In this document: positions 33,577 through 43,178 of the stretch, in pieces | Layout of the letters: each line of letters opens with the position of its first letter | Numbering within the stretch: the first letter of the stretch is position 1 | From: JBBSEX01 sp038239345 | GTDB taxonomy: Bacteria > Acidobacteriota > Terriglobia > Bryobacterales > Bryobacteraceae | DNA length: 64,000 nucleotides | Reading direction: 5' to 3' | Assembly: GCA_038239345.1 (NCBI GenBank) | Contig: JBBSEX010000004.1 | Location: forward strand, 248,001-312,000 | Program-made: the position numbers and the translations under genes | Notes under the pieces: model-generated | Seen by the model: the letters and a program-made list of their open reading frames with translations, nothing else | Database searches by the model: none | What the model was told of the DNA's origin: nothing

Positions 33577-35565
33577 CTAGATGCGGTGAAAACTTTTCAG
33601 AATCTCTCTGGTGGAATACCGCAGGGCGATGGGCCGGCCGTGCGGGCAACTCATTGGATAATCCGTGGCGGCCAGAGCGCTTAACAGCCATTCCATCTTC
33701 GTCTGATCCAAGCGCATATTGATTTTAATCGCCGCCCGGCAAGCGATGGATGCGGCGATTCCGCGTCTTAAATCGGACAGCGAGAGCTGTCGCATTTCGC
33801 CATCGGCAATTTCCAGAATTTCAAAAATCAATTTTTCTACTTCTGCTGGTCCAACGCCGGCGGGCGCGGACTTCACGGCGATTGTCCGCTGTCCAAACGG
33901 TTCTGTCTCAAACCCGATGGCATTCAATTCATCGCCGATGCGCGCATATTCGATCTGTTGTGACGGTGTTAATTGAAGGACAATCGGCATCAGCAGATGC
34001 TGCGTTTCCACGCGGCCCGTATCCCGCTGCTTGAGGATTTTTTCAAACAAGATGCGTTCGTGGGCAACGTGCTGATCGATAATCCAGAGACCGTCGCGCC
34101 CAGCGGCGACAATGAAGCTCTCATGGATCTGCCCTAGCGGCCGCAGGTCGGAGAGCGCTCCCAAGCTCTGCGATTCGGGCACATAAGCGCCTTCCATCAG
34201 CGGACCGTGGGTCTCCGGAACGGGAAACTTCACCTGTGACGTCTCAGCCAATGGGATCGGATCGCCGCTGAAATCAAAGCGCGGCGATGGCCCGGGTGGA
34301 CGATGGAGTAGATACTCCGGCATCTCCCCTACGTCGCCGAAAGTCTGCGCCGCGCCATGCGCTTGCGAAACGGTTTGACCAACTTCGGACGGTGGGCGAT
34401 CGAGCGAGAAGTTCTCCAACTGTTGCGTGAATTCCGAATACGGTAACTCCGCCGCGCGCTGTGGACTACCCGTACCCGTCGGCAAGTTCGACACGGGACG
34501 GCGCTCGATCAGGACTTCGCGAATCTTATCGCGCACGAAGTCATGAACGATAGAGCTGTGGCGAAATCGAACTTCGGTCTTCGATGGATGCACGTTGACA
34601 TCGACTTCTTCCGGATCGCAATCCAGGAAGAGCAGCGTGAACGGATAGCAGGCCGGCGGCATCAGGTTGTAATAAGCCGAGGAGATGGCATGCAGTAACA
34701 GGCGATCGCGAATCAAACGGCGGTTGACGAAGAGATAAATCGAATTGCGATTCAGTTTTTGAACCTGCGGACTGGAGATGAAGCCCCGCACTCGAAACGT
34801 TCGCGAATGCCCCTCGCGCGGCTCCGGTTCTTCAATCGTTTGCCCTGGTGGAATGAATGGCGGCGGGATATGAATCTCGCGCTGATGATCGCCCAGATCC
34901 ACGAGGTCCTGCAAAGTATCGCTGCCGAAGATCTGGTAGAGACGATCCCGCAGATCGGCCACCGGGGTCACTGTCAGCAGGTCAACGGTTCCGTGCCGCA
35001 ACGAGAAACTCTTATCGCAATGCGCCAGGCTGTAGTGCGTTACCAACGATGCGATGTGGGCCAGTTCGGTTTGATCGGACCGTAAGAATTTCTTGCGCGC
35101 CGGTACATTGAAGAACAAATCGCGAACATGAATGGTGGTTCCGGCGGGCGTCGCCATATCGTCGCAGCGGAACAATTTGCCACCGGCGATTTCCACTCGC
35201 GTTCCCACTTGTTCATCGGCCGAGCGCGTTTCCAGGGTCAGCCGCGAGACCGAGGCGATGGATGGCAGCGCCTCGCCTCGAAATCCCAGGGTGGAGATGG
35301 ACAGCAGATCCTGAACGTCGTTGAGCTTGCTGGTGGCGTGGCGCTCAAACGCGAGCATGGCATCGTCGCGCAGCATGCCGCAGCCATTATCGGCGACACG
35401 AATCAGACGGCGGCCGCCGTTTTCCACGTCGATGCGAATATCGGTAGCGCCTGCGTCGAGGGAATTTTCCAGCAATTCCTTGACGACGGAAGCCGGCCGT
35501 TCCACTACCTCTCCGGCCGCGATTTTATTCGCGATGGTGTCGGAAAGGATACGAATACGGCCCAT
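33577..35565 (-). CDS. mutL: DNA mismatch repair protein MutL
   Basis: The 662-aa protein has the GHKL ATPase motifs: E33 in KELLENSLDAGA, DNGCGM at 59-64 and GFRGEAL at 94-100. A Pro-rich linker (about 360-470) leads to a C-terminal dimerisation domain with the latent endonuclease motifs. DQHVAHERILFE at 497-508 matches the DQHA(x)2E(x)4E motif except that Ala is Val; ACR at 608-610 and CPHGRP at 640-645 are present. It is therefore probably an endonuclease-type MutL that nicks DNA after MutS recognition. No mutS is nearby. Confidence 0.97.
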   Translation of the reverse strand: MGRIRILSDTIANKIAAGEVVERPASVVKELLENSLDAGATDIRIDVENGGRRLIRVADNGCGMLRDDAMLAFERHATSKLNDVQDLLSISTLGFRGEALPSIASVSRLTLETRSADEQVGTRVEIAGGKLFRCDDMATPAGTTIHVRDLFFNVPARKKFLRSDQTELAHIASLVTHYSLAHCDKSFSLRHGTVDLLTVTPVADLRDRLYQIFGSDTLQDLVDLGDHQREIHIPPPFIPPGQTIEEPEPREGHSRTFRVRGFISSPQVQKLNRNSIYLFVNRRLIRDRLLLHAISSAYYNLMPPACYPFTLLFLDCDPEEVDVNVHPSKTEVRFRHSSIVHDFVRDKIREVLIERRPVSNLPTGTGSPQRAAELPYSEFTQQLENFSLDRPPSEVGQTVSQAHGAAQTFGDVGEMPEYLLHRPPGPSPRFDFSGDPIPLAETSQVKFPVPETHGPLMEGAYVPESQSLGALSDLRPLGQIHESFIVAAGRDGLWIIDQHVAHERILFEKILKQRDTGRVETQHLLMPIVLQLTPSQQIEYARIGDELNAIGFETEPFGQRTIAVKSAPAGVGPAEVEKLIFEILEIADGEMRQLSLSDLRRGIAASIACRAAIKINMRLDQTKMEWLLSALAATDYPMSCPHGRPIALRYSTREILKSFHRI

Positions 35566-35595
35566 AGCAACCAGCTTAGCTGTATCTATTCCGCT

Positions 35596-37296
35596 CTACT
35601 GAATCGCGATGCCCCGCGTCTCCAAAAGTTCGCCAGTGGAGCGTAGCAGGTTCAATTCGTTGCGCCGGTAATTGATCGACTCGCGCACCAGATTCGATTC
35701 CGCCGTCGTTAAATCGTTCTGTGATGCGAGCACAAAGAAAATCGTAGTAGTGCCGAGTTCATAACGCTTTTGATCGGCCTCAACACGCTTCTGTGCCAGA
35801 TCGCGGGCGACTTGAGCGATCTGTACGCTGGCCTGGCTATTCTCAATCATGCTGATCGCGTTTAAGACGGCAAGCCGGATATTCTGTTCGGTCGTTTTCG
35901 CACGCAACAGATCCAGACGCTTGTTGACCACGGCGTCAGCCAGGTCAGCCGATGCGCGGCGATCGCGAATGGGAAGCTGCAGCGTCAAGGATGCGCCATA
36001 GGTTGGATAGCTGAAGCCGAAAAGTTGACCCAGGGCATCGCCCAAGCCGCCGCCGATCGGAGTGCCGGCGATCAGCGACGTGGTGCCGTCGGGATTGATG
36101 ATCGTGGTGGATGTGGTTTGCGGACCACCGCGGCCGAAGACTCCATATTGAGCGCTGAAGTAAAGCCCGGGGCGAAGGGCGTTGTTCGCCAGCCGAATGT
36201 TCAGATCGTCGCCTTGCACAAACTCCGTGGCGGACCGCAGATCCTGCCGTTTGCTCAACGCCTTTGCCACGATGGCTTCCCGATCCATCGCGCTGCCACT
36301 GGGCGGCGGCGCCACCGATTCCGTGAGGACCACGGGAATGGTTTGAAACTGCGGATCCAGATCGGCGCCCATCTGCCGCCGTAAAGCATCCTCCACTTGC
36401 GCTAATTGGTAACCGGCCTGCACGACGGTCAACTCGGCGTTCTTGTAATTGGCCTGCGGTTGGAAAATTTCCAGCGGTGATGTCGCGCCCAGTTCCAATT
36501 CCCGCTGCGTACGTTTTAAGGCGGTGTCGGCCAGGGCGAGAGACTTCTCCTGCACGCGCAGCCTCTCGCGCGCCTCAATCACATTCCAATAAGCGGACTC
36601 GGCATTGTTCACCAGCTGCGTCACCTGATCGGACAAAGCATATTCAGCGGAATTGTATCGGCTACGGGCAATGGAGATGGGCAAGCGAGTTATCTCCCTT
36701 CCGAAACCACGCAGCAATGGCTGAGTGGCCGACGCCGTGACACCGGTGCTGAGATAGGGATTGATGGTGGCAAAAGAACTGTTGGTGGAAAGCCGGCTGC
36801 CGGCAAAACCGACGTTGAACGACGTACCGGTTTCCAGTGTCTGGTTATAAGTGGCGGTCAACGGCACGGTCAGGGTATCAAGCGTGGACGCGCCTGTCAG
36901 CGCGTTGGCGGCGGGAGTTTTCTGCCGGGTGGCGCCGAAGCTGGCGATCACCTGTGGATCGAATATCGCGAACGCCCGGGTGATCGCGTCGCGATTCAAA
37001 TCGATAGTTACCTTCTGCAGTGTGATGTCGTTATTGTTGGCCATCACCAGATCCAGATAGGCCTTCAGCGAGAGCTCTAGCTTTCCGCCCACGACATAAT
37101 CGCCGATGCGCACCGGACCTTGCAATTCCACGTGTAACGGCGGGCGGCCGAAGTGTTTGCGGAAGTATGATTTTGTGGGGAAATACGGATCGTAGCTTTC
37201 CGGTTTATCGGGAGGCAGCACCTGCGCCGGCAGAAGCACAGCGGTTACGAAGACAAGAAGAGTACGCACCATCATCATGAAAAGTCTGTCATCCAT
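35596..37296 (-). CDS. TolC-family outer membrane efflux protein
   Basis: The 566-aa protein has a signal peptide (MVRTLLVFVTAVLLPAQVL) and two copies of the outer-membrane efflux (OEP) domain, with coiled helices such as SAYWNVIEARERLRVQEKSL, ALADTALKRTQRELELGATS and DLAQKRVEADQKRYELGTTT. It should form the trimeric channel of a type I or MacAB-like exporter. It is the last gene of the operon with three membrane-fusion proteins and a permease, 8 bp after the permease stop. The start may be the ATG at 37296 or one of the three consecutive ATGs from 37278; none has a strong ribosome site. Confidence 0.92.
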   Translation of the reverse strand: MDDRLFMMMVRTLLVFVTAVLLPAQVLPPDKPESYDPYFPTKSYFRKHFGRPPLHVELQGPVRIGDYVVGGKLELSLKAYLDLVMANNNDITLQKVTIDLNRDAITRAFAIFDPQVIASFGATRQKTPAANALTGASTLDTLTVPLTATYNQTLETGTSFNVGFAGSRLSTNSSFATINPYLSTGVTASATQPLLRGFGREITRLPISIARSRYNSAEYALSDQVTQLVNNAESAYWNVIEARERLRVQEKSLALADTALKRTQRELELGATSPLEIFQPQANYKNAELTVVQAGYQLAQVEDALRRQMGADLDPQFQTIPVVLTESVAPPPSGSAMDREAIVAKALSKRQDLRSATEFVQGDDLNIRLANNALRPGLYFSAQYGVFGRGGPQTTSTTIINPDGTTSLIAGTPIGGGLGDALGQLFGFSYPTYGASLTLQLPIRDRRASADLADAVVNKRLDLLRAKTTEQNIRLAVLNAISMIENSQASVQIAQVARDLAQKRVEADQKRYELGTTTIFFVLASQNDLTTAESNLVRESINYRRNELNLLRSTGELLETRGIAIQ

Positions 37297-37304
37297 CGGC
37301 GATT

Positions 37305-38564
37305 TTATTCGTACCGGATCGCTTCTATCGGATCCAGTTTCGCTGCTTGCATGGCGGGATAAATACCGAATACCAATCCGATGCCAACGGATACACCGAA
37401 GGCCACTCCGATGCTGGTTGCGGTTACTACGGTAGACCAGCCGGCTGCGGCGGCGATAACGCGCGACAAGGTAAAACCGAAGGCGATTCCAATCAATCCG
37501 CCGGCAATGGAAATCAATACCGCCTCAGTTAGAAACTGGCGGATGATATCGGCTTGGCGGGCACCGATCGCCCGTCTGATTCCAATCTCGCGAGTCCGTT
37601 CCAGAACGGTTGCTAGCATGATGTTCATGATGCCGATGCCGCCCACAAGCAGTGAAATCCCGGCGATGCAGATCATCACTACCTTGAACGTAAATTGCGT
37701 ACGGCGTTTTTGTTCCAGCAAACCGGCGGGCACGATGATATTGAAATCGCCCGCATCCTTGTGGCTGGTGCCAAGAATCGCACTTACCACGGCGGCCTTT
37801 TCGACCGAATTGCTATCGGCGGTGACGCGAATATAAATACCGTCTATCTCGTCTTTCAAGTAGCTGTTGTTATCTTCGAAGCGGCGCATCACGGTATTCA
37901 GCGGGGCGATGATTAAGTTGTTGCGGTCGGCCACTTCCAGTCCTTCGACATCGGAATCGGCGGTGGCTTGCTGACCCATGATTCCGATCACCTGCATCCA
38001 CGTGTCGTTGACCTTTACCCACTTGCCGACACCCGGCTCATATCCTAATAAATTTACTTTCGCCGATTCGCCCAGCACACAGACGGCCGCCGAACGCTCA
38101 TTGTCGCTGGCATCGAAGAAGCGGCCATCCACCATCCGCAGGCTATTGATCTGGAAAAAATTCGGCTCGACACCAATCAGCAGCGGCGACTCCTGGGTCG
38201 GTTTCGGTAATATGCGAAGAGGCTTGAAACGCTTGCGCGGCGTCAGCGCTTCCAGGCCGGGAACATTCTCGGAAATCGCCCGGAAGTCGCGAAATGTCAG
38301 TCCCGGCGATTTCGTGCGCCGCTCCTGTAGCTCATTGCGATCCACGGCTTCCTTGGCTTCGATGATGATGTTGTTCACGCCTAGAAGATCGATGTAGCTC
38401 ATCATCTCCTTCTGCGCGCCTGCCGTGATAGCCAGCATCGCCACCACCGCGCCCACGCCGAAGATCATCCCCAGCATGGTCAACATGCTGCGCAGCTTGT
38501 GCACCAGGAGGCTGGATAGCCCCATGTATATCTCCGGCAGCATCCCCGAAAGCGCCGACATCAT
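37305..38564 (-). CDS. MacB/FtsX-type ABC transporter permease
   Basis: The 419-aa protein has the MacB plan: one N-terminal membrane helix (LTMLGMIFGVGAVVAMLAIT), a large periplasmic MacB_PCD domain (about 50-275) and a C-terminal FtsX domain with three helices (FKVVMICIAGISLLVGGIGI, then the LERTREIGIRRAIGAR coupling segment, ISIAGGLIGIAFGFTL and VGIGLVFGIYPAMQAAKLDP). It contains no nucleotide-binding domain, and no ATPase gene lies in the cluster. Its ATG overlaps the stop of the upstream membrane-fusion gene (ATGA). Probable role: MacB-like extrusion of peptides, lipids or drugs through TolC. Confidence 0.93.
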   Translation of the reverse strand: MMSALSGMLPEIYMGLSSLLVHKLRSMLTMLGMIFGVGAVVAMLAITAGAQKEMMSYIDLLGVNNIIIEAKEAVDRNELQERRTKSPGLTFRDFRAISENVPGLEALTPRKRFKPLRILPKPTQESPLLIGVEPNFFQINSLRMVDGRFFDASDNERSAAVCVLGESAKVNLLGYEPGVGKWVKVNDTWMQVIGIMGQQATADSDVEGLEVADRNNLIIAPLNTVMRRFEDNNSYLKDEIDGIYIRVTADSNSVEKAAVVSAILGTSHKDAGDFNIIVPAGLLEQKRRTQFTFKVVMICIAGISLLVGGIGIMNIMLATVLERTREIGIRRAIGARQADIIRQFLTEAVLISIAGGLIGIAFGFTLSRVIAAAAGWSTVVTATSIGVAFGVSVGIGLVFGIYPAMQAAKLDPIEAIRYE

Positions 38565-40108
38565 TTCGTTCCGCCCGGCAGCGCGCGCATCGCCCCACCT
38601 TGCGGCTTCTCTCTTTTCTCTTTGGATTGCTTCGCTGTTGGATCGGCCAGGGCGACAACCTCGCCGGCCTTCACGCCACTAGAGACGATCATCGTCGATT
38701 CGCTGCGTTTCAGAGGCCGGATCGCGCGCGCTTCAAACTGGTTGCCTTTCCTGACATAAACGACGGGCTTGCCATCCTTCTCAAACACCGCCTGCATCGG
38801 CAGGTTCAGGGCATTAGGGACGCGATCCACAATGATCTCGACATCGGCCAGCATCCCCGGACGTAGCAGGGCATTCAATTGCGATTCTTCTTCCGGGGGT
38901 GGCGGCAACTTAGCGCTATCCATTTCCGCCGGGCTGAATTGTTGTTGCGAAGAGGGAGTGCTCAAAACTTGCGGCTCACCGCCGGCAGGGCCAGGCGCGG
39001 GAGCTCTAGTAGCGGGGGCGGAAGCAACTGCGTTTAGCGGCCTGCGGCGATTTTCATCGGCCGATGCCAGAATTCGCTGGATCTGATCGGGCTTCGCTCC
39101 CAGTGCGCCGAGTAGTTCGCGCATGTCGATGGCGAACACCACGTCGAATCGCTTGGCTGGATCAAACGACATCGGATTGGCGCTCGCCGTACCGCTCATG
39201 GTTTTGATTTTGCCGTGAAGCTGCCGATCGGCTACCGCATCCAGGCGAATCAGAACTTCCTGTCCATCGCGGAGATTGGCCCGATCTAATTCACCAACAC
39301 GCCCGATCAATTCCATCTCCGATATATCGAGAACATCGGCTACGGGAATGCCCGGCTGAATCTGATCGCCTTCGCGAATGTCGGGAACTTGCATGCCGGC
39401 GAACATAAAGTTGCCGCGATTCTGACGGACCGCGACCAGTCCGCTGATCGGCGCCAGAAGCTTTACCTGATTCAGTCGCTGCTTCTCGCGCGATAGTTCC
39501 AGCAGACCCTTGTTCCGCTGCTCATGCAGTGTCGCGATCTGCGCTTCAGCCTGCACCTGACGGGACTTGATATCGTTCTCAAGCTGCTTTAGACGACGCC
39601 GCGCTTCTTCCAGCGTAAGCAGATTTTTCTTTGCGTCGATGGCGGCCAGGAGCTCATTGCGTTGAACCTCCAACTCGGCGCGGCGCACGGCGAACCGGGC
39701 GCTCAGCAGTTCCACTTGATCCTGGTTATTGCGCATCGCCAGGTCAGCCTGCGTCTTCTTAATCTGTTCATCCAGTTGATCGATTTCCAGCTGATTTTCT
39801 TCCAGCCGCGAGCGCACTTCCGAATCGTCGAACTCGACAATCAAATTCTTCTCCCGAGCCAAACTGCCCAGCGGCGCCAGACGCGTCACCTGCACGGAGC
39901 CGAAGAGATTAGGCGCGGTCAATGTGACGGACCGCACGGCCCGCAGCTCACCACGGGTGAAGGATCGGACAACCACGTCGCCTTGCCGGACAACGGTGGT
40001 GGCAATACTTTGCTCGCGTTGCGGCAGGCTCTGGTAGGCCTTATAGGCCGCGTAAGCGCCACCGCCAAGCAGAACAAGGATTAATAGCCGGATGACAACT
40101 TTCTTCAT
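38561..40108 (-). CDS. HlyD/MacA-family membrane-fusion protein 3
   Basis: The 515-aa protein has one N-terminal membrane helix (VVIRLLILVLLGGGAYAAYK), half-lipoyl segments on both sides of a long coiled hairpin (about 95-210; LEENQLEIDQLDEQIKKTQA and following), and a beta-barrel ending in a MacA-like tail (VVYVRKGNQFEARAIRPLKR). An Ala/Pro/Gln-rich insertion of about 45 residues near 355-400 looks disordered. AAGGGACG precedes the ATG. It links the inner-membrane permease to the TolC channel and overlaps the permease gene by 4 bp. Confidence 0.92.
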   Translation of the reverse strand: MKKVVIRLLILVLLGGGAYAAYKAYQSLPQREQSIATTVVRQGDVVVRSFTRGELRAVRSVTLTAPNLFGSVQVTRLAPLGSLAREKNLIVEFDDSEVRSRLEENQLEIDQLDEQIKKTQADLAMRNNQDQVELLSARFAVRRAELEVQRNELLAAIDAKKNLLTLEEARRRLKQLENDIKSRQVQAEAQIATLHEQRNKGLLELSREKQRLNQVKLLAPISGLVAVRQNRGNFMFAGMQVPDIREGDQIQPGIPVADVLDISEMELIGRVGELDRANLRDGQEVLIRLDAVADRQLHGKIKTMSGTASANPMSFDPAKRFDVVFAIDMRELLGALGAKPDQIQRILASADENRRRPLNAVASAPATRAPAPGPAGGEPQVLSTPSSQQQFSPAEMDSAKLPPPPEEESQLNALLRPGMLADVEIIVDRVPNALNLPMQAVFEKDGKPVVYVRKGNQFEARAIRPLKRSESTMIVSSGVKAGEVVALADPTAKQSKEKREKPQGGAMRALPGGTK

Positions 40109-40114
40109 CGTCCC

Positions 40115-41419
40115 TTACAGCTTCTTCGCTTTCTTCGCCGCTTCGATGGGATTTTCCAGGGCCACCACTTCGCCGGCCTTCAGGCCGCTTAGAACTACGA
40201 TGTAGGTATCGTTGCGCTTGCCAACCTGGATGGGACGAATCACAAAGTCGCCATCCTTCTGGACGTAGACGGCCGGCTTGCCGTCATGAACGAAACTGGC
40301 CCTGAGCGGGATCAGCAATTGATTTGGCTGGCTCTCCAGAACCACTTCGGCGCTGGCGCTCATGCCGGGACGCAGCCGGGGGTCGAGGTTATGCAAAGTG
40401 GCTTGCGCCGGAAAGACTTTCTCGGTCACCCAGGGGCCGCGCGAGACGACGGCGGCGATAGGGCTGATCCAGTCCAGGTCGGCTGCAAAATCCTTATCGG
40501 GCACGGCATCCACTTGGACGCGAGCCTTCTGGCCGAGCTTCAGTTTGCCGCGATCCACTTCATCCAGCTTTAGCTCAATGCGCATCGCCGACAAATCGGG
40601 AATCTCGGCGATCGACGCGCCCGTCCAAGCCTTGTCGCCTTCCTTAAACGGAGGTGGAGCGCTACCAAACGAACCCAGACTGCGGACGTTGGGAAGAATG
40701 TTCACGACGCCATCGAGCGGAGCGCGGATTACCATCTTTGAAAGGTATCCCTTGGCTCGCTGGGTGTCGCGAACGGTCTTGTCTTTCTTTTGTGCCAGGC
40801 GATCCACGTCGGCATTCTCAATAACTTTATGGGCGTCGATGGTGGCCTTCACCTGGCTTAAATCACCCTCTGACAGGCCTACCTCAATCTGATTTTTGCG
40901 GCCTTCAATATCGCTCAGAATTTCCGCTTTGCCGGCCTCGAGCTTGGCCCGCTCCAGATTGTATTCAGACGTCATGAGGTTCATCCCGTCCACCTCATTC
41001 GTGATCCGGTGGGAGGCTTTGGTCTGCACGATTTCGCTTTCCGCAGTGCGGACGCTCGTATTTTTTTCCAGGTAAGTCTGTTCCTGTTGAGCGGCATCGA
41101 ACTCAATGACGACGTCGCCTTTGCGCACCGGCTTACCGGATTCGGCCAGACGCACGATGCGCGGATCGGGAACTTGCGGGGCCTGCAGAATTTCCGAGTG
41201 AACGCTCTTGATCTCGCCGCGCGTGCGTACCGTGAGAACGAATTCGCCCTTCCGGACGCGAGCCACCGGAACCTCCACCTTTTCGGTTGTGCCGGAATAG
41301 TGATAAGCGGCGTAGACCCCGGCGATGGAACCCACGGCGGCGAGGCTCCACATAAGAACCCTCTTCCGGGGCGACGCGGGTTGACCTAGTCTCGTCTTTG
41401 GCTTGTTATCGTTCGACAT
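40115..41419 (-). CDS. HlyD/MacA-family membrane-fusion protein 2
   Basis: The 434-aa protein has one N-terminal membrane helix (VLMWSLAAVGSIAGVYAAYH), a lipoyl-like half (RGEIKSVHSEILQAP), a coiled hairpin (about 110-210), a second lipoyl half (VIRAPLDGVVNILPN), a barrel (LKLGQKARVQVDAVPDKDF) and a membrane-proximal end (GKPAVYVQKDGDFVIRPIQV). It is a periplasmic adaptor of an efflux pump. AGGAAACTG precedes the ATG. It lies 6 bp from adaptor 3 and 21 bp from adaptor 1, all in one operon. Confidence 0.92.
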   Translation of the reverse strand: MSNDNKPKTRLGQPASPRKRVLMWSLAAVGSIAGVYAAYHYSGTTEKVEVPVARVRKGEFVLTVRTRGEIKSVHSEILQAPQVPDPRIVRLAESGKPVRKGDVVIEFDAAQQEQTYLEKNTSVRTAESEIVQTKASHRITNEVDGMNLMTSEYNLERAKLEAGKAEILSDIEGRKNQIEVGLSEGDLSQVKATIDAHKVIENADVDRLAQKKDKTVRDTQRAKGYLSKMVIRAPLDGVVNILPNVRSLGSFGSAPPPFKEGDKAWTGASIAEIPDLSAMRIELKLDEVDRGKLKLGQKARVQVDAVPDKDFAADLDWISPIAAVVSRGPWVTEKVFPAQATLHNLDPRLRPGMSASAEVVLESQPNQLLIPLRASFVHDGKPAVYVQKDGDFVIRPIQVGKRNDTYIVVLSGLKAGEVVALENPIEAAKKAKKL

Positions 41420-41440
41420 TCTTGCAGTTTCCTGGGCCTG

Positions 41441-43090
41441 TCAGTTCTTGGCCGTACCTCGGGTTTGAGGCGGTTCCAGTGCGATGACGTCATCCGCCTT
41501 CAGGCCAGCGCGAATCGCGGTCTGCCCGTTGTTTGCCAAGCCCAGCACAACCGTCCGGCGTTCCCATCCATCGCTCTTCTGTACAAAGACGTAGGGCTTC
41601 CCGTTTTTATTATCGTGGAAGATTCCGGCAAGAGGAGCAACGGGAACTTGTTTTTCGCTGGCGAGCATGACTTCCACGGAAACGGACAAATCGGGAATCA
41701 GACGGGGATCGGTATTTTCAATTTTCAAGCGCACGGGAATCTCTTTCAGATAATTCCCCCGCGATCCGCCGGAGCGGCCAAGACCGGCAACCGAGTATAC
41801 GCGCGCTGGCAAAGTCAGATCGGAATAGGCGTCGAAGCGCACGGCAGCGCGATAGCCGATATGCAGGCGCTTCACGTCAGCCTGATTCACTACGGCGTTT
41901 ACCACCATGGAGCGCGTGTCCACGATCGACATAAAAAACTGTCCGGGCCACAGCTGATCGCCTTGCTGAATGGGTGTGAATTCCGATCCGCGAAAGATAT
42001 TTTGCATCACCACCAGGCCCCCGATAGGCGCCTTGACGATCATCTTGTTGGCGTTTGTCTCGGCCCGTTTCAGCTCGATTTTAGCCTGTTGCAAATCGAT
42101 TTCCGACGAACGCAGCTGCGCTCGCTCCGAAGCCTCGACATATTTCGTTTCCGAGAGAAGTTCTTTGTAGCGGGCGTCGGCCTCATCCACGGCTAGCTTG
42201 TAGCGTTCGGCGTCGATTGCCGAGAGCACGGGCGCTTTTTTCAAATCGAGACGAGCCTTATCGAGGGTACCTTGCGCGGTGGCGATTTGCTGATCGTGCG
42301 CTTTGTGAGTCAGTGCCAGCTCCGCTCTTTGACGAATGAGAGCGGCTTCGGCCTGCGAGACTTGCGCCTTATAATCGTCCAGACGATTGAGCATTAGCAG
42401 GCGATCGAATTCCGCGACGACAGCCCCTTTCGCCACCCGCGATCCGGGCTTGGCGAGATGTTGCAGCAGCAGCGAATAGCTATCGGGGTTGCCGAACATG
42501 CTGGTGCTGACCAAGGTGCCCGAAGTAGACCCCAGACCGCTATTGCCGAGAGTTGCCGTGGGGGTTCCACCCACCGGCGGAGCGCTGGAGGCTGGCTTCG
42601 CCGTCGCAGTGGGCGAGGAGAATCGATTGGTGGACGCTTGCAGCGCTGTCGATAAATTGGAACCTTGTCCACTGCCAGCTTGGGCCGTAGTGGTTGCGGC
42701 GGATGTTCCGGACACGCTGGAGGAGCCCGATGCCGAGATCGCCCGCACCGCGGTAGTCGCACTAGTGGCCGTGCCCAGCCCTGGACCGTTGCGGCTACCT
42801 CGCAACTGTGGCGTATTCATCGAGACGTAATTTTCCGCCCCCGTGGATCCGTTCAGGCGCAAAATGGATTCGATGGAACCGGTGACGACGATGGCGGTAC
42901 GAATTTGAGGACCGGCGGCTAATTCCGCTTTTCGCGCCTGAAAACGCCACGATGCGCCGATTCCAACGATTGCCAGAACGATGAAAATCCACACCAGCCA
43001 CTGCACGCGGCGCGGCCGCTCGGGAACTTGGCGTAAAGGCACTGCCTGCGGCCGTTGGACAGGCGCGGGCGTAATGGGAACGCTACTCAT
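41441..43090 (-). CDS. HlyD/MacA-family membrane-fusion protein 1 with Ser/Thr/Ala-rich insert
   Basis: The 549-aa protein is the first gene of the export operon. A Pro-rich cytoplasmic start leads into a membrane helix (VQWLVWIFIVLAIVGIGASW). Next comes a low-complexity insert of about 95 residues (roughly 105-200) made almost wholly of Ser, Thr, Ala and Gly, then the normal lipoyl, hairpin and barrel parts (KGAVVAEFDRLLMLNRLDD; VKAPIGGLVVMQNIFRGSEF). The insert sits where the first lipoyl half normally begins and is absent from adaptors 2 and 3. Rest of the fold looks intact. Confidence 0.92.
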   Translation of the reverse strand: MSSVPITPAPVQRPQAVPLRQVPERPRRVQWLVWIFIVLAIVGIGASWRFQARKAELAAGPQIRTAIVVTGSIESILRLNGSTGAENYVSMNTPQLRGSRNGPGLGTATSATTAVRAISASGSSSVSGTSAATTTAQAGSGQGSNLSTALQASTNRFSSPTATAKPASSAPPVGGTPTATLGNSGLGSTSGTLVSTSMFGNPDSYSLLLQHLAKPGSRVAKGAVVAEFDRLLMLNRLDDYKAQVSQAEAALIRQRAELALTHKAHDQQIATAQGTLDKARLDLKKAPVLSAIDAERYKLAVDEADARYKELLSETKYVEASERAQLRSSEIDLQQAKIELKRAETNANKMIVKAPIGGLVVMQNIFRGSEFTPIQQGDQLWPGQFFMSIVDTRSMVVNAVVNQADVKRLHIGYRAAVRFDAYSDLTLPARVYSVAGLGRSGGSRGNYLKEIPVRLKIENTDPRLIPDLSVSVEVMLASEKQVPVAPLAGIFHDNKNGKPYVFVQKSDGWERRTVVLGLANNGQTAIRAGLKADDVIALEPPQTRGTAKN

Positions 43091-43178
43091 CGAATGAAGG
43101 AGCTATTTTATAACGACGTCCCTAATTTCGAAATGGCTCGAGCTAAGACAAACCGATTTTCTTTAGAAGCAGCGGTCC

